Assembly: GCF_002982075.1 (NCBI RefSeq)
Contig: NZ_PUEJ01000003.1
Coordinates: 248,001 to 312,000 of the forward strand
Length of the DNA stretch: 64,000 nt
Reading direction: 5' to 3'
Source of the DNA: Labrys okinawensis
GTDB taxonomy: Bacteria; Pseudomonadota; Alphaproteobacteria; Rhizobiales; Labraceae
Every line of letters begins with the position of its first letter. Positions within the stretch are counted from its first letter, which is position 1. The notes below the pieces were generated by a model that did not search any database, was not told where the DNA came from, and saw only the letters and a list, made by a program, of their open reading frames with translations. The position numbers and the translations under genes were made by a program. Shown here piece after piece: positions 32,403 to 40,363 of this stretch.

Positions 32403-33194
32403 TCAGTCGTAGAAGCCGGGCGACTGCTTGAAGCCCGGCCAGGCATCCGGGTCATGGCCGGTGACCACCTTGGCGTCCGTCTTCGCCGCCAGGGCGCGCA
32501 GCTTCTGCACGGAGCGTACCGTATCGACCGTCGAGGCGAGGAAGCCGGGCAGGGCCTTCTCGTTCCAATGGTCGAGCGTATAGGCGGCATCGACCGCCAG
32601 CAGGATGGCGCCGCTCTTGGGCAAGGTGACCAGGAAGGATTGGTGGCCCGGGGCATGGCCGGGGGTAAAGATCATCTTGAGCGTGCCGTCGCCGAACAGA
32701 TCGTAGCCATCGGTGGCCTCGGCCTCCAGGAACTGCCATTTCAGGCCCGGCCGATCGAAATCGTTGCGGATATAGCCGCCGGCGGCGAACCAGTCCGGCG
32801 CATAGGCATATTCATATTCACGGCGCTGGACGACATGCACGGCATTGGGGAAACGGCCGATCGCGCCTGTGTGGTCGAGATGCAGATGCGATTGCACGAC
32901 ATGGGTGACGTCTTCGGGCCGGATGCCCATGGCGCCGAGCTTCTGCACGCAGCCATCGCTTTCCTGCATCACCGGCCAATAGGTCTTGGAGATGCCGCCC
33001 CAATAGCCGCGCGGATCGCTGGCGCACTCGACGGCATTGCCGCCATCGATCACCACCAGCCCCTTGGGATGCTTGAGCAGGTACCAGGGGACGGGGATCT
33101 CGTAGTCGGTATTGGCGCCCTGGTTCATCTTGATGTTGTGCAGCTTGCACTTCAGTGTGCCGCACTGGAACATGTGCAGTTCGATCTCACCCAT
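32403..33194 (-). CDS. Metallo-beta-lactamase-fold lactonase (AttM/AiiB-like)
   Basis: A dinuclear zinc hydrolase that opens gamma-lactones, either N-acyl-homoserine lactones or gamma-butyrolactone. The HxHxDH motif is His103-Leu-His105-Leu-Asp107-His108 in SHLHLDHTG. The further ligands are His in GHAPGHQSF, Asp in AVDAAYT and His in VTGHDPDAW. The N-terminus MGEIELHMFQCGTLKC matches the AHL-lactonase family. Length is 263 aa. It lies 34 bp downstream of the transhydrogenase gene on the same strand, so the two form an operon. This context favours gamma-butyrolactone over a quorum-quenching role. Confidence 0.91.
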   Translation of the reverse strand: MGEIELHMFQCGTLKCKLHNIKMNQGANTDYEIPVPWYLLKHPKGLVVIDGGNAVECASDPRGYWGGISKTYWPVMQESDGCVQKLGAMGIRPEDVTHVVQSHLHLDHTGAIGRFPNAVHVVQRREYEYAYAPDWFAAGGYIRNDFDRPGLKWQFLEAEATDGYDLFGDGTLKMIFTPGHAPGHQSFLVTLPKSGAILLAVDAAYTLDHWNEKALPGFLASTVDTVRSVQKLRALAAKTDAKVVTGHDPDAWPGFKQSPGFYD

Positions 33195-33228
33195 CGTTTC
33201 CTCCTGTTCGTTCTTCCGTCCGGCCCGC

Positions 33229-34515
33229 CTACCAGTTGCGCAGGGATTGGCGCATCACGGCCTCGATTCCGGCGGCATCGATGGCCTTGGGGGCGCCAAC
33301 CAGGAGGCGCTGCTGCTTGAGCGCGCCCTGCACCAAAGCGGGAATGTCTTCCTCGCCATAGCCGAGCTCGGCGATGCCCGACGGCGCTCCCACCGCCTTC
33401 ATCAGCCGGATCAAGGTATCCGGCAGCGTGTCCCGGCCGGGATTGGCGATCGGCCCGGCATTGAGGAGCTCGGCAGCCTGGATATGCTTGTCGGGGGCCG
33501 CATCATAGGTGAAGCGGAACACCGCCGGTGAGGTCACGATCACCGAGAAGCCGTGCGGCACGAAATTATGGCTCGTCTCGTAGCCCGGTGCGCTGTAGCT
33601 GTGCTTGAGGCCGGCGAGGGGATAGGCGCAGGCGTGCGGGATGTGTACGCCGGCCGTGCCGAAGCCGATGCCCGCCATGGTGGCACCGAGCATCATGGTG
33701 CCGCGCGCCTCCAGGTCGTTGCCGTCGCGGACGGCGCGCTCGAGGAAGCGCCCGCCGAATTCGATCGCCTTGAGGGACCAGATGTCGGCCACCGGATTGC
33801 TGCCCTGATAGGGCGGCCGGTCGTCGGGCGTCGCCGGGCGAGGCCTGGCGTCGAAGGGGCGGGAGATGAAGGATTCCACCGCGTGACAGACGACGTCGAG
33901 GCCGCAGGAGGCCGTGACCGCTCCCGGCGTGGTGCGCGCCAGTTCGGGATCGACGATGGCCAGCGTCGGCCGCATATAGCGATGCGAGATGCCGGTCTTC
34001 ATCTTGAGTTCGGGAATGTCGAGCACCGCCACCGTGGTCGCCTCGGAGCCCGAGCCGGAGGTGGTCGGGATGGCGATCAGGGGGCGCAGCGGAGAAGGTG
34101 GCTTGCGACCGCCGCCGACGGGTGCGTTGACGTAGTCGATGATGGCGCCGCCATGGCTGCGGATGAGATTGGCGACCTTGGCGGTGTCGATTGTGGAGCC
34201 GCCACCCAGGGCGACGAAGCCGTCGACGTCCCGGGATGCGGCGAAGGCGGCGGCTTCCCCAAGCGACTCGATGGTCGGCTCGACCAGGATGTTCTCGAAG
34301 ACACTGATCTCGACACCGGCGCGCGCGATGATATCGGTGACGCGTTCGGTCATTCCCAGCCGGCGCAACCGCGGGTCGGCGACCAGCAAAATCTTGCGAA
34401 GCCCGAGGCGCTTGAGTTCCCAGTCTAGTTCTTCGACGGCGCCATTGCCGAATTTGAGCTGCGTTGCCTCCAGGGTGAAGACGGTCTCGTTCGCGCCCCG
34501 ATCATTGGGTGCCAT
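33229..34515 (-). CDS. Hydroxyacid-oxoacid transhydrogenase-like iron-dependent alcohol dehydrogenase
   Basis: A group III iron-containing ADH, 428 aa. The NAD site is FVALGGGSTIDTAKVANL. The substrate region reads AIPTTSGSGSEAT, and metal ligands are in DVVCHAVESF, PHACAYPLAGL and VPHGFSVIV. The segments PPYQGSNPVADIWS and DLEARGTMMLGATMAGIGFG are what I recall from human ADHFE1 (HOT), which couples gamma-hydroxybutyrate oxidation to 2-oxoglutarate reduction. The start is set at 34515: AGGAGG lies eight bases upstream, whereas an ATG at 34521 would be only two bases from it. It is followed by the lactonase and is divergent from a GntR regulator. Confidence 0.9.
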   Translation of the reverse strand: MAPNDRGANETVFTLEATQLKFGNGAVEELDWELKRLGLRKILLVADPRLRRLGMTERVTDIIARAGVEISVFENILVEPTIESLGEAAAFAASRDVDGFVALGGGSTIDTAKVANLIRSHGGAIIDYVNAPVGGGRKPPSPLRPLIAIPTTSGSGSEATTVAVLDIPELKMKTGISHRYMRPTLAIVDPELARTTPGAVTASCGLDVVCHAVESFISRPFDARPRPATPDDRPPYQGSNPVADIWSLKAIEFGGRFLERAVRDGNDLEARGTMMLGATMAGIGFGTAGVHIPHACAYPLAGLKHSYSAPGYETSHNFVPHGFSVIVTSPAVFRFTYDAAPDKHIQAAELLNAGPIANPGRDTLPDTLIRLMKAVGAPSGIAELGYGEEDIPALVQGALKQQRLLVGAPKAIDAAGIEAVMRQSLRNW

Positions 34516-34641
34516 CGTCATGTCCTCCTGCGCCGGCGATCGTTCCGCTGAGGCCAGGCGGCGGAGCCGCGCGGCCAGTCGTGATCGGCTCATGTGTCCT
34601 GACTTGCGTAGTTGGCCGGAGGCTTCCACAATGATAGAAAT

Positions 34642-34674
34642 ATGTCAATATCACATAGTGACATGGTCATATGA
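34642..34674. promoter_or_regulatory. Dyads in the AT-rich control region of the lactonase/GntR divergon
   Basis: ATGTCA (34642-34647) and TGACAT (34659-34664) are inverted with an 11-bp spacer. Nested inside is TCAC-ATA-GTGA (34651-34661), and TCATATGA (34667-34674) follows. The region is strikingly AT-rich compared with its surroundings. GntR/FadR-type regulators bind such short-armed palindromes, and the gene lies next door. Confidence 0.5.
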
Positions 34675-34771
34675 TGAATTTGACGTTATGATGTTTTGAG
34701 GCGCGTTATCGATCCGCGTAACGTTACCAATCCGGGCGATAGTCCGCTCGATCACCCACGAGGAGGCGCAT

Positions 34772-35557
34772 TTGGCCCTCAAAGAGCGAATGCACCCGGC
34801 CCCGGAATCCGAGGGGGCCGCCGGCGACGGGAATAGACGCATCGGCAGGCCCCTGCAGCTGGCTGATCGGGTGGTCGCGGCGCTGCAGGAGGACATCGAG
34901 AAGGGACGCTTCGAAGCCGGCGCCCGCCTGCCGACCGAGCCTGAACTGGCGGCCAGCTTCGGCGTGAGCCGCACGGTGATCCGGGAGGCGGTGTCTCGTC
35001 TCAAGGCCGATGGCATCGTGGTCAGCCGCCAGGGAGCCGGGGTCTTCGTCAGTGATGCCCCCCTGCAGCGCTCCTTCCGCATCCGCGACGCCGAAGTCGG
35101 CAGCGGCGTTGCCTTGCGCGAGATCTTCGAGTTGCGCCTGTGTCTGGAAGTGGAGGGCGCCGGGCTTGCCGCCGTTCGCCGCTCGGAGGCCGATCTCGTC
35201 TTGCTCCGGCATTGGCTGCAGGAAATGGATCGCACCAAGCTCGGCCAGGATCTCGGCGCTGGCGCCGATATCGAATTTCATCGTGCTGTCGCGGTGGCGA
35301 GCGGCAATGGCAAGGTTGCCGATTTCCAACGCTATCTGTCCCTGCTGCTGCACCAGAGCGTGACCATCGCCCGCAACAATACCCTGCAGAAAGGCCCGGC
35401 TCACGTCGACAGCGTCATCGGGGAACATGGCGACATCTACCGCGCCATCGAGACCGGTTCGGCTGCGAATGCGCGTAGCGCCATGCGCCGCCATCTGCTG
35501 CTGGCGGCGGCTCGGCTCGGCGTGATCGGAGAGGAAGAGGCGGCGCTTCTGGCTTAA
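34772..35557 (+). CDS. GntR-family regulator, FadR/FCD subgroup
   Basis: A 261-aa regulator starting with TTG at 34772. That start is decided by a perfect AGGAGG at 34761-34766, five bases upstream; the first ATG (34790) has no such site. The winged helix comprises LADRVVAALQEDIEKGRFEA, LPTEPELAASFGVSRTVIRE and VSRLKADGIVVSRQGAGVFV. The FCD ligand domain has ELRLCLEVEGAGLAA, the metal His in DIEFHRAVAVASGN, and EHGDIYRAIETGS. It is divergent from the transhydrogenase-lactonase operon, so the ligand is probably a carboxylate of that pathway (gamma-hydroxybutyrate or succinate semialdehyde). Confidence 0.92.
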   Translation: MALKERMHPAPESEGAAGDGNRRIGRPLQLADRVVAALQEDIEKGRFEAGARLPTEPELAASFGVSRTVIREAVSRLKADGIVVSRQGAGVFVSDAPLQRSFRIRDAEVGSGVALREIFELRLCLEVEGAGLAAVRRSEADLVLLRHWLQEMDRTKLGQDLGAGADIEFHRAVAVASGNGKVADFQRYLSLLLHQSVTIARNNTLQKGPAHVDSVIGEHGDIYRAIETGSAANARSAMRRHLLLAAARLGVIGEEEAALLA

Positions 35558-35564
35558 AGCGCCG

Positions 35565-36590
35565 TCATTCGTCGTAGCCGCCGGCCGGCACGTCCTGGAT
35601 CGAGCCCGTATAATCCTCGGAAGGCGGTGGTGCGCCGCCTGCACCGCGCTGCGCGGCGGCAACCCAACCGGCGGGAGCGCGGGGACGGCAGACGCTCTTG
35701 CTGCGCACGCCGTGGCGGGCGAGATCGAGATGCAGATGGTTGTCGTGCAAAGGTGCGCCGGGGCCGAGCACGGTGGTGAATTTGGCGCAGGCACCAAAGG
35801 CGATGTCGCGCCAGAAGCCGCGCTCCTGGGCCGAGCCGCGCCAGCCGGTCAGGATGCGTGTCTCGCGGCCGTCGGCCAGCTTGAAGCCCTTGACGTCGAC
35901 GGCATTGGCGAAAGCATGCTCGGACATGCGGCCGAAATGGCCATTGTTGCGGCGCCGGCAGGAATAGCTGCCGAACGTCGTCATCTCCACGATCGGGGAG
36001 CCGAAATTGGCCATCGCCGCCGGCTGCACGTCCTGGACCAGCCAGCGCGTCATGGCGGGGATCATCGAACAGGACAGCACCAGGCTGCGGTCCATCGAGA
36101 CCGAGAAGGGGCCGCCGTCGGCGATGCGAACCGGACCGGGCGATGGGGTGGCCCGGTAGGACATCGGAGCCGATGCGTCGCCGTCCCCGATCGCACCCGT
36201 CTGGTCGCCGACCGATGCGGGCGGCAGCAGTCCATCCGGAGCGTCCGAAGGCTGCGGGGCATATTGCGGCTGGGGCGCATCATTGGGCTGGGGCGCCACG
36301 GTTGCCGGCGCGCGGGGCTGCAAGGCAGCGTAGACCGGCGCGGCAGGTGCCCCGGTGGTGTTCAGGGCGGTGACGCGGAAGGGATGGTCGACGCCGCAGA
36401 CACCGGGGCCCTCGATGGCCTGCGCAATGCGAATGCCGGCTGTTTCCCGGACCTCGCCGGAAGCAAGACATTGGGCCTCGACCTGTGCACGCCAGGGCTC
36501 TCGCTCTTCGAGATTGAAGAACGATCCGCAACCAGCCAGGCTACCCAGAACCGTACCCAGCACGAGAGAACACGCAACGCGACGCAACAT
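35565..36590 (-). CDS. Extensin-like C-terminal domain lipoprotein
   Basis: A 341-aa exported protein. The N-terminus has a lipoprotein signal ending in LGSLAGCG. A low-complexity Pro/Gln/Ala linker (about residues 85-135) follows. The C-terminal domain carries the extensin-like family motifs SYSCRRRNNG, RMSEHAFANAVDVKGF and DNHLHLDLARHG. Its His/Asp arrangement resembles the D-Ala-D-Ala metallopeptidase (VanY/MepA) fold, so a peptidoglycan amidase or peptidase role is plausible. It is convergent with the GntR gene (8 bp apart). Confidence 0.87.
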   Translation of the reverse strand: MLRRVACSLVLGTVLGSLAGCGSFFNLEEREPWRAQVEAQCLASGEVRETAGIRIAQAIEGPGVCGVDHPFRVTALNTTGAPAAPVYAALQPRAPATVAPQPNDAPQPQYAPQPSDAPDGLLPPASVGDQTGAIGDGDASAPMSYRATPSPGPVRIADGGPFSVSMDRSLVLSCSMIPAMTRWLVQDVQPAAMANFGSPIVEMTTFGSYSCRRRNNGHFGRMSEHAFANAVDVKGFKLADGRETRILTGWRGSAQERGFWRDIAFGACAKFTTVLGPGAPLHDNHLHLDLARHGVRSKSVCRPRAPAGWVAAAQRGAGGAPPPSEDYTGSIQDVPAGGYDE

Positions 36591-36734
36591 GGCCGCAGCT
36601 TAAGGGGTATTTTCAAAAAGAAGCGTTAACCGCACGATCGGATCGATTTCAGCGCTGCAGATTGCTTCCGCGATGGCCAAGTGCGGCAAAAGCGTGTATG
36701 CCGCTTTACCTTATCCAAAGAGCAAAGTGTCATC

Positions 36735-37358
36735 ATGCTCGCGGACGATGATCTGCCTTTGGCGAACTATATCGCGGTCGTCCTCGCTGGCGGCGAAGGG
36801 CGGCGTATGGGCTGCAACAAGCTGTTGCTCGATATTTCTGCCCGCCCGATGATCCGCCATGTCGTCGAGACCATCCGCGGTGTTATCGCCGATGTCGTTG
36901 TGGTGACCGGCTATCAGCAGGAACGCATCGAGGAGGCGCTGATCCGCACGCCAGTCGAATTCGTGGATTCGCCGCCTTCCGAAGGTGCGGCGACGGCGAT
37001 CCGGCGTGCCTTCGAGCGGGCCCGCCTGTTGGCGGGCACGAGAAATTGCGACGGTATCATATTATGTGTTGGCGACCAGCCGCGCCTGACGGAGCGTGAA
37101 ATAGCAGGCTTGATCGAGCAGTACCGCGCCGGCGACCAGCGCAAGGCGCTGGTTCCGTTACGTGGCGAGCGACGGGGTTACCCTGTGATCGTACCGACGG
37201 ATTTTGACGTGGAGAGCATTGATCTATCGAGTGAAAGTCTGATTGCGGATTATCCCGACCAAATCGCAGCTTTTCCCACGCGCAATCCTGTCTATGATTC
37301 GAGCTTGGACACGCCGGAAGATTTTCGAACCTTTTTTGCGATCTCGGAACTTCGTTAG
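36735..37358 (+). CDS. MobA/MocA-like nucleotidyltransferase
   Basis: A GT-A-fold nucleotidyltransferase of 207 aa. The N-terminal nucleotide motif is AVVLAGGEGRRMGCNKLLL and the metal motif ILCVGDQPRL. The next blocks are ALVPLRGERRGYPVIVPTDF. MocA-type enzymes transfer CMP to molybdopterin for molybdenum hydroxylases; others make nucleotide sugars. No molybdenum enzyme is adjacent. Start: the ATG at 36735 is chosen because the upstream 18 codons lack coding character. Codon usage here is less GC-biased than average (GAT, CGT, ATA, TTA), suggesting a different history. Confidence 0.8.
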   Translation: MLADDDLPLANYIAVVLAGGEGRRMGCNKLLLDISARPMIRHVVETIRGVIADVVVVTGYQQERIEEALIRTPVEFVDSPPSEGAATAIRRAFERARLLAGTRNCDGIILCVGDQPRLTEREIAGLIEQYRAGDQRKALVPLRGERRGYPVIVPTDFDVESIDLSSESLIADYPDQIAAFPTRNPVYDSSLDTPEDFRTFFAISELR

Positions 37359-37728
37359 CACGTACTTTAATACCTAAAATGCTCCGTACCGAGTTGCGTT
37401 TGTCCGACTAGCCGCAGGCAAGAAATGGCCGAGTGTGGACGTAAACGCTAGTTTTTTTGTGTTAAACTTTTGGAACAAAATCCAATACGGAAATATTGGC
37501 GTCTCATTTTTTGAAACAGTTTGTATTTAACTCTCGATATATTGAATTAATTCCCAAAATATTGGGAATATGCGGCTAGTCAATTTTGCGTATGGGCCTA
37601 TACTTGTGAGGCTAATCCACATTCGTAGGGCGCATATCTTTGTATACCGCTTATGCAAGTCTTGCCCATTGGCACGGTTGACGCTAAGGGCAGGGTACTA
37701 GAGCTCTTTCCCAGCCGCGAGGTCCGCA
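37359..37728. promoter_or_regulatory. AT-rich intergenic island with a 20-bp dyad
   Basis: This 370-bp gap has no gene. From about 37430 to 37600 the sequence is far more AT-rich than anything else in the window. It contains the inverted repeat ATTCCCAA-AATA-TTGGGAAT at 37550-37569 (8-bp perfect arms). This is probably the promoter/operator of the FAH-family gene that starts at 37729. Confidence 0.5.
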
Positions 37729-38904
37729 ATGCCATTCACGCTCACCCCCGAAAATACTCTCCCGGTGGACGGTGTCGCCGGGACATTGATCGGGCGTGTC
37801 TGGCTGCCGGATGCCGAGGGACCAGCCGTCGTGGTTGCCAAGGAGGATGGCCTGCACGATATCACCTCCAGCTTTCCGACGGTCAGGGATCTTTGCGAGG
37901 CGCGAAATCCGGCCCAGGCTGCCAAGGCGGCACCCTCGACCGAAATCGGCTCCCTGGCCGAAATCCTTGCCAATACGCCCCCCACCGGCCGCGACTTGCG
38001 CAAGCCCTGGCTGTTGGCGCCCATCGATCTCCAGGCCATCAAGGCGGCCGGCGTCACCTTCGTGGTTTCGATGCTCGAACGGGTGATCGAGGAAAAAGCA
38101 CGGGGAAACTCGGCCGCGGCCGCTTCCCTTCGAGCGGAGATCGTCAAGCTGGTCGGTGACGACCTCGCGCGTTTGCGCCCCGGCTCGGCCGAAGCAGCAC
38201 GGCTGAAAGAAGTACTGATCGCCCAAGGCGCCTGGTCGCAATATCTGGAGGTGGGCATCGGGCCGGATGCCGAGATCTTCAGCAAGGCCCAGCCCATGGC
38301 GGCCGTGGGCACGGGCGCCGATGCCGGCCTTCATCCCAATTCCACCTGGAACAATCCCGAACCCGAAGTGGTGCTGGTGGTATCCTCGGCCGGCAAGATC
38401 GTCGGTGCGACGCTGGGCAACGATGTCAATCTGCGCGATTTCGAGGGACGGTCGGCCCTGTTGCTCTCCAAGGCGAAGGACAACAATGCCTCGGCAGCGG
38501 TCGGTCCCTTCGTGCGCCTGTTCGATTCCACCTTCTCGCTCGACCATGTCAGGCGCGCCGACGTGACGCTGGAAGTGCGCGGCCCCGAAGGCTACCGGCT
38601 GACGGGCATGAGCTCGATCTCCAAGATCAGCCGCGATCCCGGCGATCTCGTCTCCCAGATGATCGGCGTCAATCATCAATATCCCGATGGTGCGGTGCTT
38701 TTCCTGGGCACCATGTTCGCCCCGATCGACGACCGTGACGAGAAGGGCAAGGGCTTCACCCACAAGATCGGCGACGTCGTCACCATCGCGGCCCCGGAAC
38801 TCGGCTCGCTCACCAATCGCATGGTACGCAGTTCCGATGCGCCGCCCTGGACTTTCGGTGCCAGCCATCTCCTGCGCAACCTGGCCAAGCGCGGCTTGCT
38901 GTGA
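37729..38904 (+). CDS. Fumarylacetoacetate hydrolase (FAH)-family enzyme
   Basis: A 391-aa enzyme. The C-terminal catalytic domain has the metal-binding E-x-E motif in NNPEPEVVLVVSSAGKIVG, the Asp in TLGNDVNLRDFEGRSALLL and Lys in SKAKDNNASAAVG. The N-terminal 100 residues are a distinct lid. Proteins of this length and style are 2-keto-3-deoxy-pentonate dehydratase or hydrolase-like, which often work with an alpha-ketoglutaric-semialdehyde dehydrogenase such as the one encoded at 30.2 kb. That link is an inference, since they are 6 kb apart. The gene is preceded by the AT-rich regulatory region. Confidence 0.87.
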   Translation: MPFTLTPENTLPVDGVAGTLIGRVWLPDAEGPAVVVAKEDGLHDITSSFPTVRDLCEARNPAQAAKAAPSTEIGSLAEILANTPPTGRDLRKPWLLAPIDLQAIKAAGVTFVVSMLERVIEEKARGNSAAAASLRAEIVKLVGDDLARLRPGSAEAARLKEVLIAQGAWSQYLEVGIGPDAEIFSKAQPMAAVGTGADAGLHPNSTWNNPEPEVVLVVSSAGKIVGATLGNDVNLRDFEGRSALLLSKAKDNNASAAVGPFVRLFDSTFSLDHVRRADVTLEVRGPEGYRLTGMSSISKISRDPGDLVSQMIGVNHQYPDGAVLFLGTMFAPIDDRDEKGKGFTHKIGDVVTIAAPELGSLTNRMVRSSDAPPWTFGASHLLRNLAKRGLL

Positions 38905-38984
38905 TCGCCATAGGCGGGTTCCAGCTTAACGGCCGATCGGGCTGAGGATCAAAGGGGGCTCTCTTTCGAGCGAGCCTGCTGCCG

Positions 38985-39890
38985 TCAGGCCAGTTCCTGC
39001 GAGCGCAACTGCTCCGGCGGATGGCCGGCGGCTACGAAGCCCCGGACTGTCAGGCCGATCTTCCAATTCTTCTGCTTGCCGGTGATCGAGAAGAGATTGT
39101 AGGAGGCCGGCCAGCGGGCACGCTCCGGCGCGGCCGAGGCCGAGGGCGTGCACACCACCGGTATCGGCCCCTTGGGGCCCTTGATGCGATGCACCAGCCC
39201 GGTATGGATATGCCCGTGCAGGACGAGTTCCGCCCCGGTGCGGCGCAGCACGGCGTTCAGCCGGTCGCAATCGATCAGCATCGCGGTCGGCCCGGCATCC
39301 TGACGCCGCACGGGATGATGCAGCATGACCACGCGGCAATAGCCCTCATGTTCCAGATGCTCGAGGATGGGGCCGAGCTTGGAGATCTGGCGCGGGCCGA
39401 GCTTGCCGGTCGCCATGAACGGCGCGGTCGGAATGGCGCTGGACAGGCCGACGAGAGCCACTTTTCCGCGGATGCGCACATAGGGAAAGCGTTCGTCCTC
39501 CTCGAGCGGATGGGCGCCGGTATTGTCACCGCGCATCCAGGGATCGAAGGCCGAGAGCAAATGGAGGGCGCCGCCCTTGGTGTAGGCGTCGTGATTGCCG
39601 GGTACCAGCGAGACGAAGTCGGGGGCACCGACGGTTTCGAGAAAGGCACGGGCCGCCGGATATTCGCCGGGCAAGGCGAGGTTGACTACATCGCCGGTCA
39701 GGGCGATGTGGTCGGGTGACTGCGCATGCAAATCCGCGAGGAGCTGCTGCAATACGTCCATGCGGTGGACATCGCGGCGCCCTCGGTTCCAGTTGATCCA
39801 GCCCAGAACCCGCTTTCCCGCCAGTTCCTTGGCCCTGGCTCGCGGCAACGGCCCGATATGGGGGTCTGAAATATGCGCGAGCTTGAACAT
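38985..39890 (-). CDS. Calcineurin-like metallophosphoesterase
   Basis: A soluble dinuclear metal phosphoesterase, 301 aa. Motifs in order are KLAHISDPHIG (first Asp/His pair), IALTGDVVN (bridging Asp), LVPGNHDAYT (Asn/His), VMLHHPV (His) and LHGHIHTG (final His pair). These are the complete set of the family. It resembles the CpdA/Icc cyclic nucleotide phosphodiesterase branch, but the substrate is not determinable. I take the ATG at 39890; a TTG at 39929 would add 13 residues without support. Confidence 0.9.
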   Translation of the reverse strand: MFKLAHISDPHIGPLPRARAKELAGKRVLGWINWNRGRRDVHRMDVLQQLLADLHAQSPDHIALTGDVVNLALPGEYPAARAFLETVGAPDFVSLVPGNHDAYTKGGALHLLSAFDPWMRGDNTGAHPLEEDERFPYVRIRGKVALVGLSSAIPTAPFMATGKLGPRQISKLGPILEHLEHEGYCRVVMLHHPVRRQDAGPTAMLIDCDRLNAVLRRTGAELVLHGHIHTGLVHRIKGPKGPIPVVCTPSASAAPERARWPASYNLFSITGKQKNWKIGLTVRGFVAAGHPPEQLRSQELA

Positions 39891-40363
39891 GAGGAGGCAA
39901 TCGGAAGGCGAGGTATCAAGAAGCGACAATCGATGACGCTAGCGTGGCCATATGACCTGCCTCTGTCAACGCAAAACGCCTGCGCGTTTTTTGCGAACGG
40001 CAGGCGTCATCTGGGTTGAGATCATCGACCGCCGGCAAGTGGCGGGACGATCGTTAAGCTTTGCTGAAGGTCAACAATGCGACAGTGTCGCGGGTAGCCT
40101 GGGTCTTGGCATGGATACGAACGGCGCTGGCAAGCAGCCGGAAATAGGTCAACATCGAACTCTACCGGGGCGAAGGCCCCTGGGTCTCCTCTATTAGGGT
40201 GGCGCTCCAATAGCGTAAAAACAGGTATTTTACCAGCCGGTAAAGGCTGCTTGCCGCGCTGGACAGCCATGCGCGGGCGGGATGGCGGGAGATGAGAAGT
40301 GTTTTGACCCCGCCGTTTTGAAAAAGGCCTTGCCGCTTCATTTCCAATCACTGAGCACGGCGG
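39891..40363. other. Intergenic region between divergent phosphoesterase and NUDIX genes
   Basis: A 473-bp gap without a convincing gene. It contains a terminator-like hairpin, AAAACGC-CTGC-GCGTTTTTT, at 39973-39992 (plus strand). The stem is 7 bp and is followed by T residues. Lying upstream of both divergent genes, it would end only a short transcript starting within the gap, so a small RNA is possible but unproven. Confidence 0.4.
39973..39992 (+). terminator. Orphan terminator-like hairpin
   Basis: AAAACGC and GCGTTTT pair around CTGC, followed by TT. On the opposite strand it is also T-tailed (AAAACGC complements to GCGTTTT), so it could work in either direction. Confidence 0.45.

Noticed and set aside
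32403..33194. Quorum-quenching role for the lactonase
   Set aside because: No LuxI/LuxR-type gene in the window, and operon partners point to gamma-hydroxybutyrate metabolism. Not excluded biochemically.
37430..37600. AT-rich island as an insertion sequence
   Set aside because: No transposase frame, no terminal inverted repeats and no target duplication were found; only the single 20-bp dyad.
37653..38159. 168-codon frame overlapping the start of the FAH-family gene
   Set aside because: Out-of-frame shadow with Arg/Gly-rich product; the FAH frame is conserved-looking throughout.
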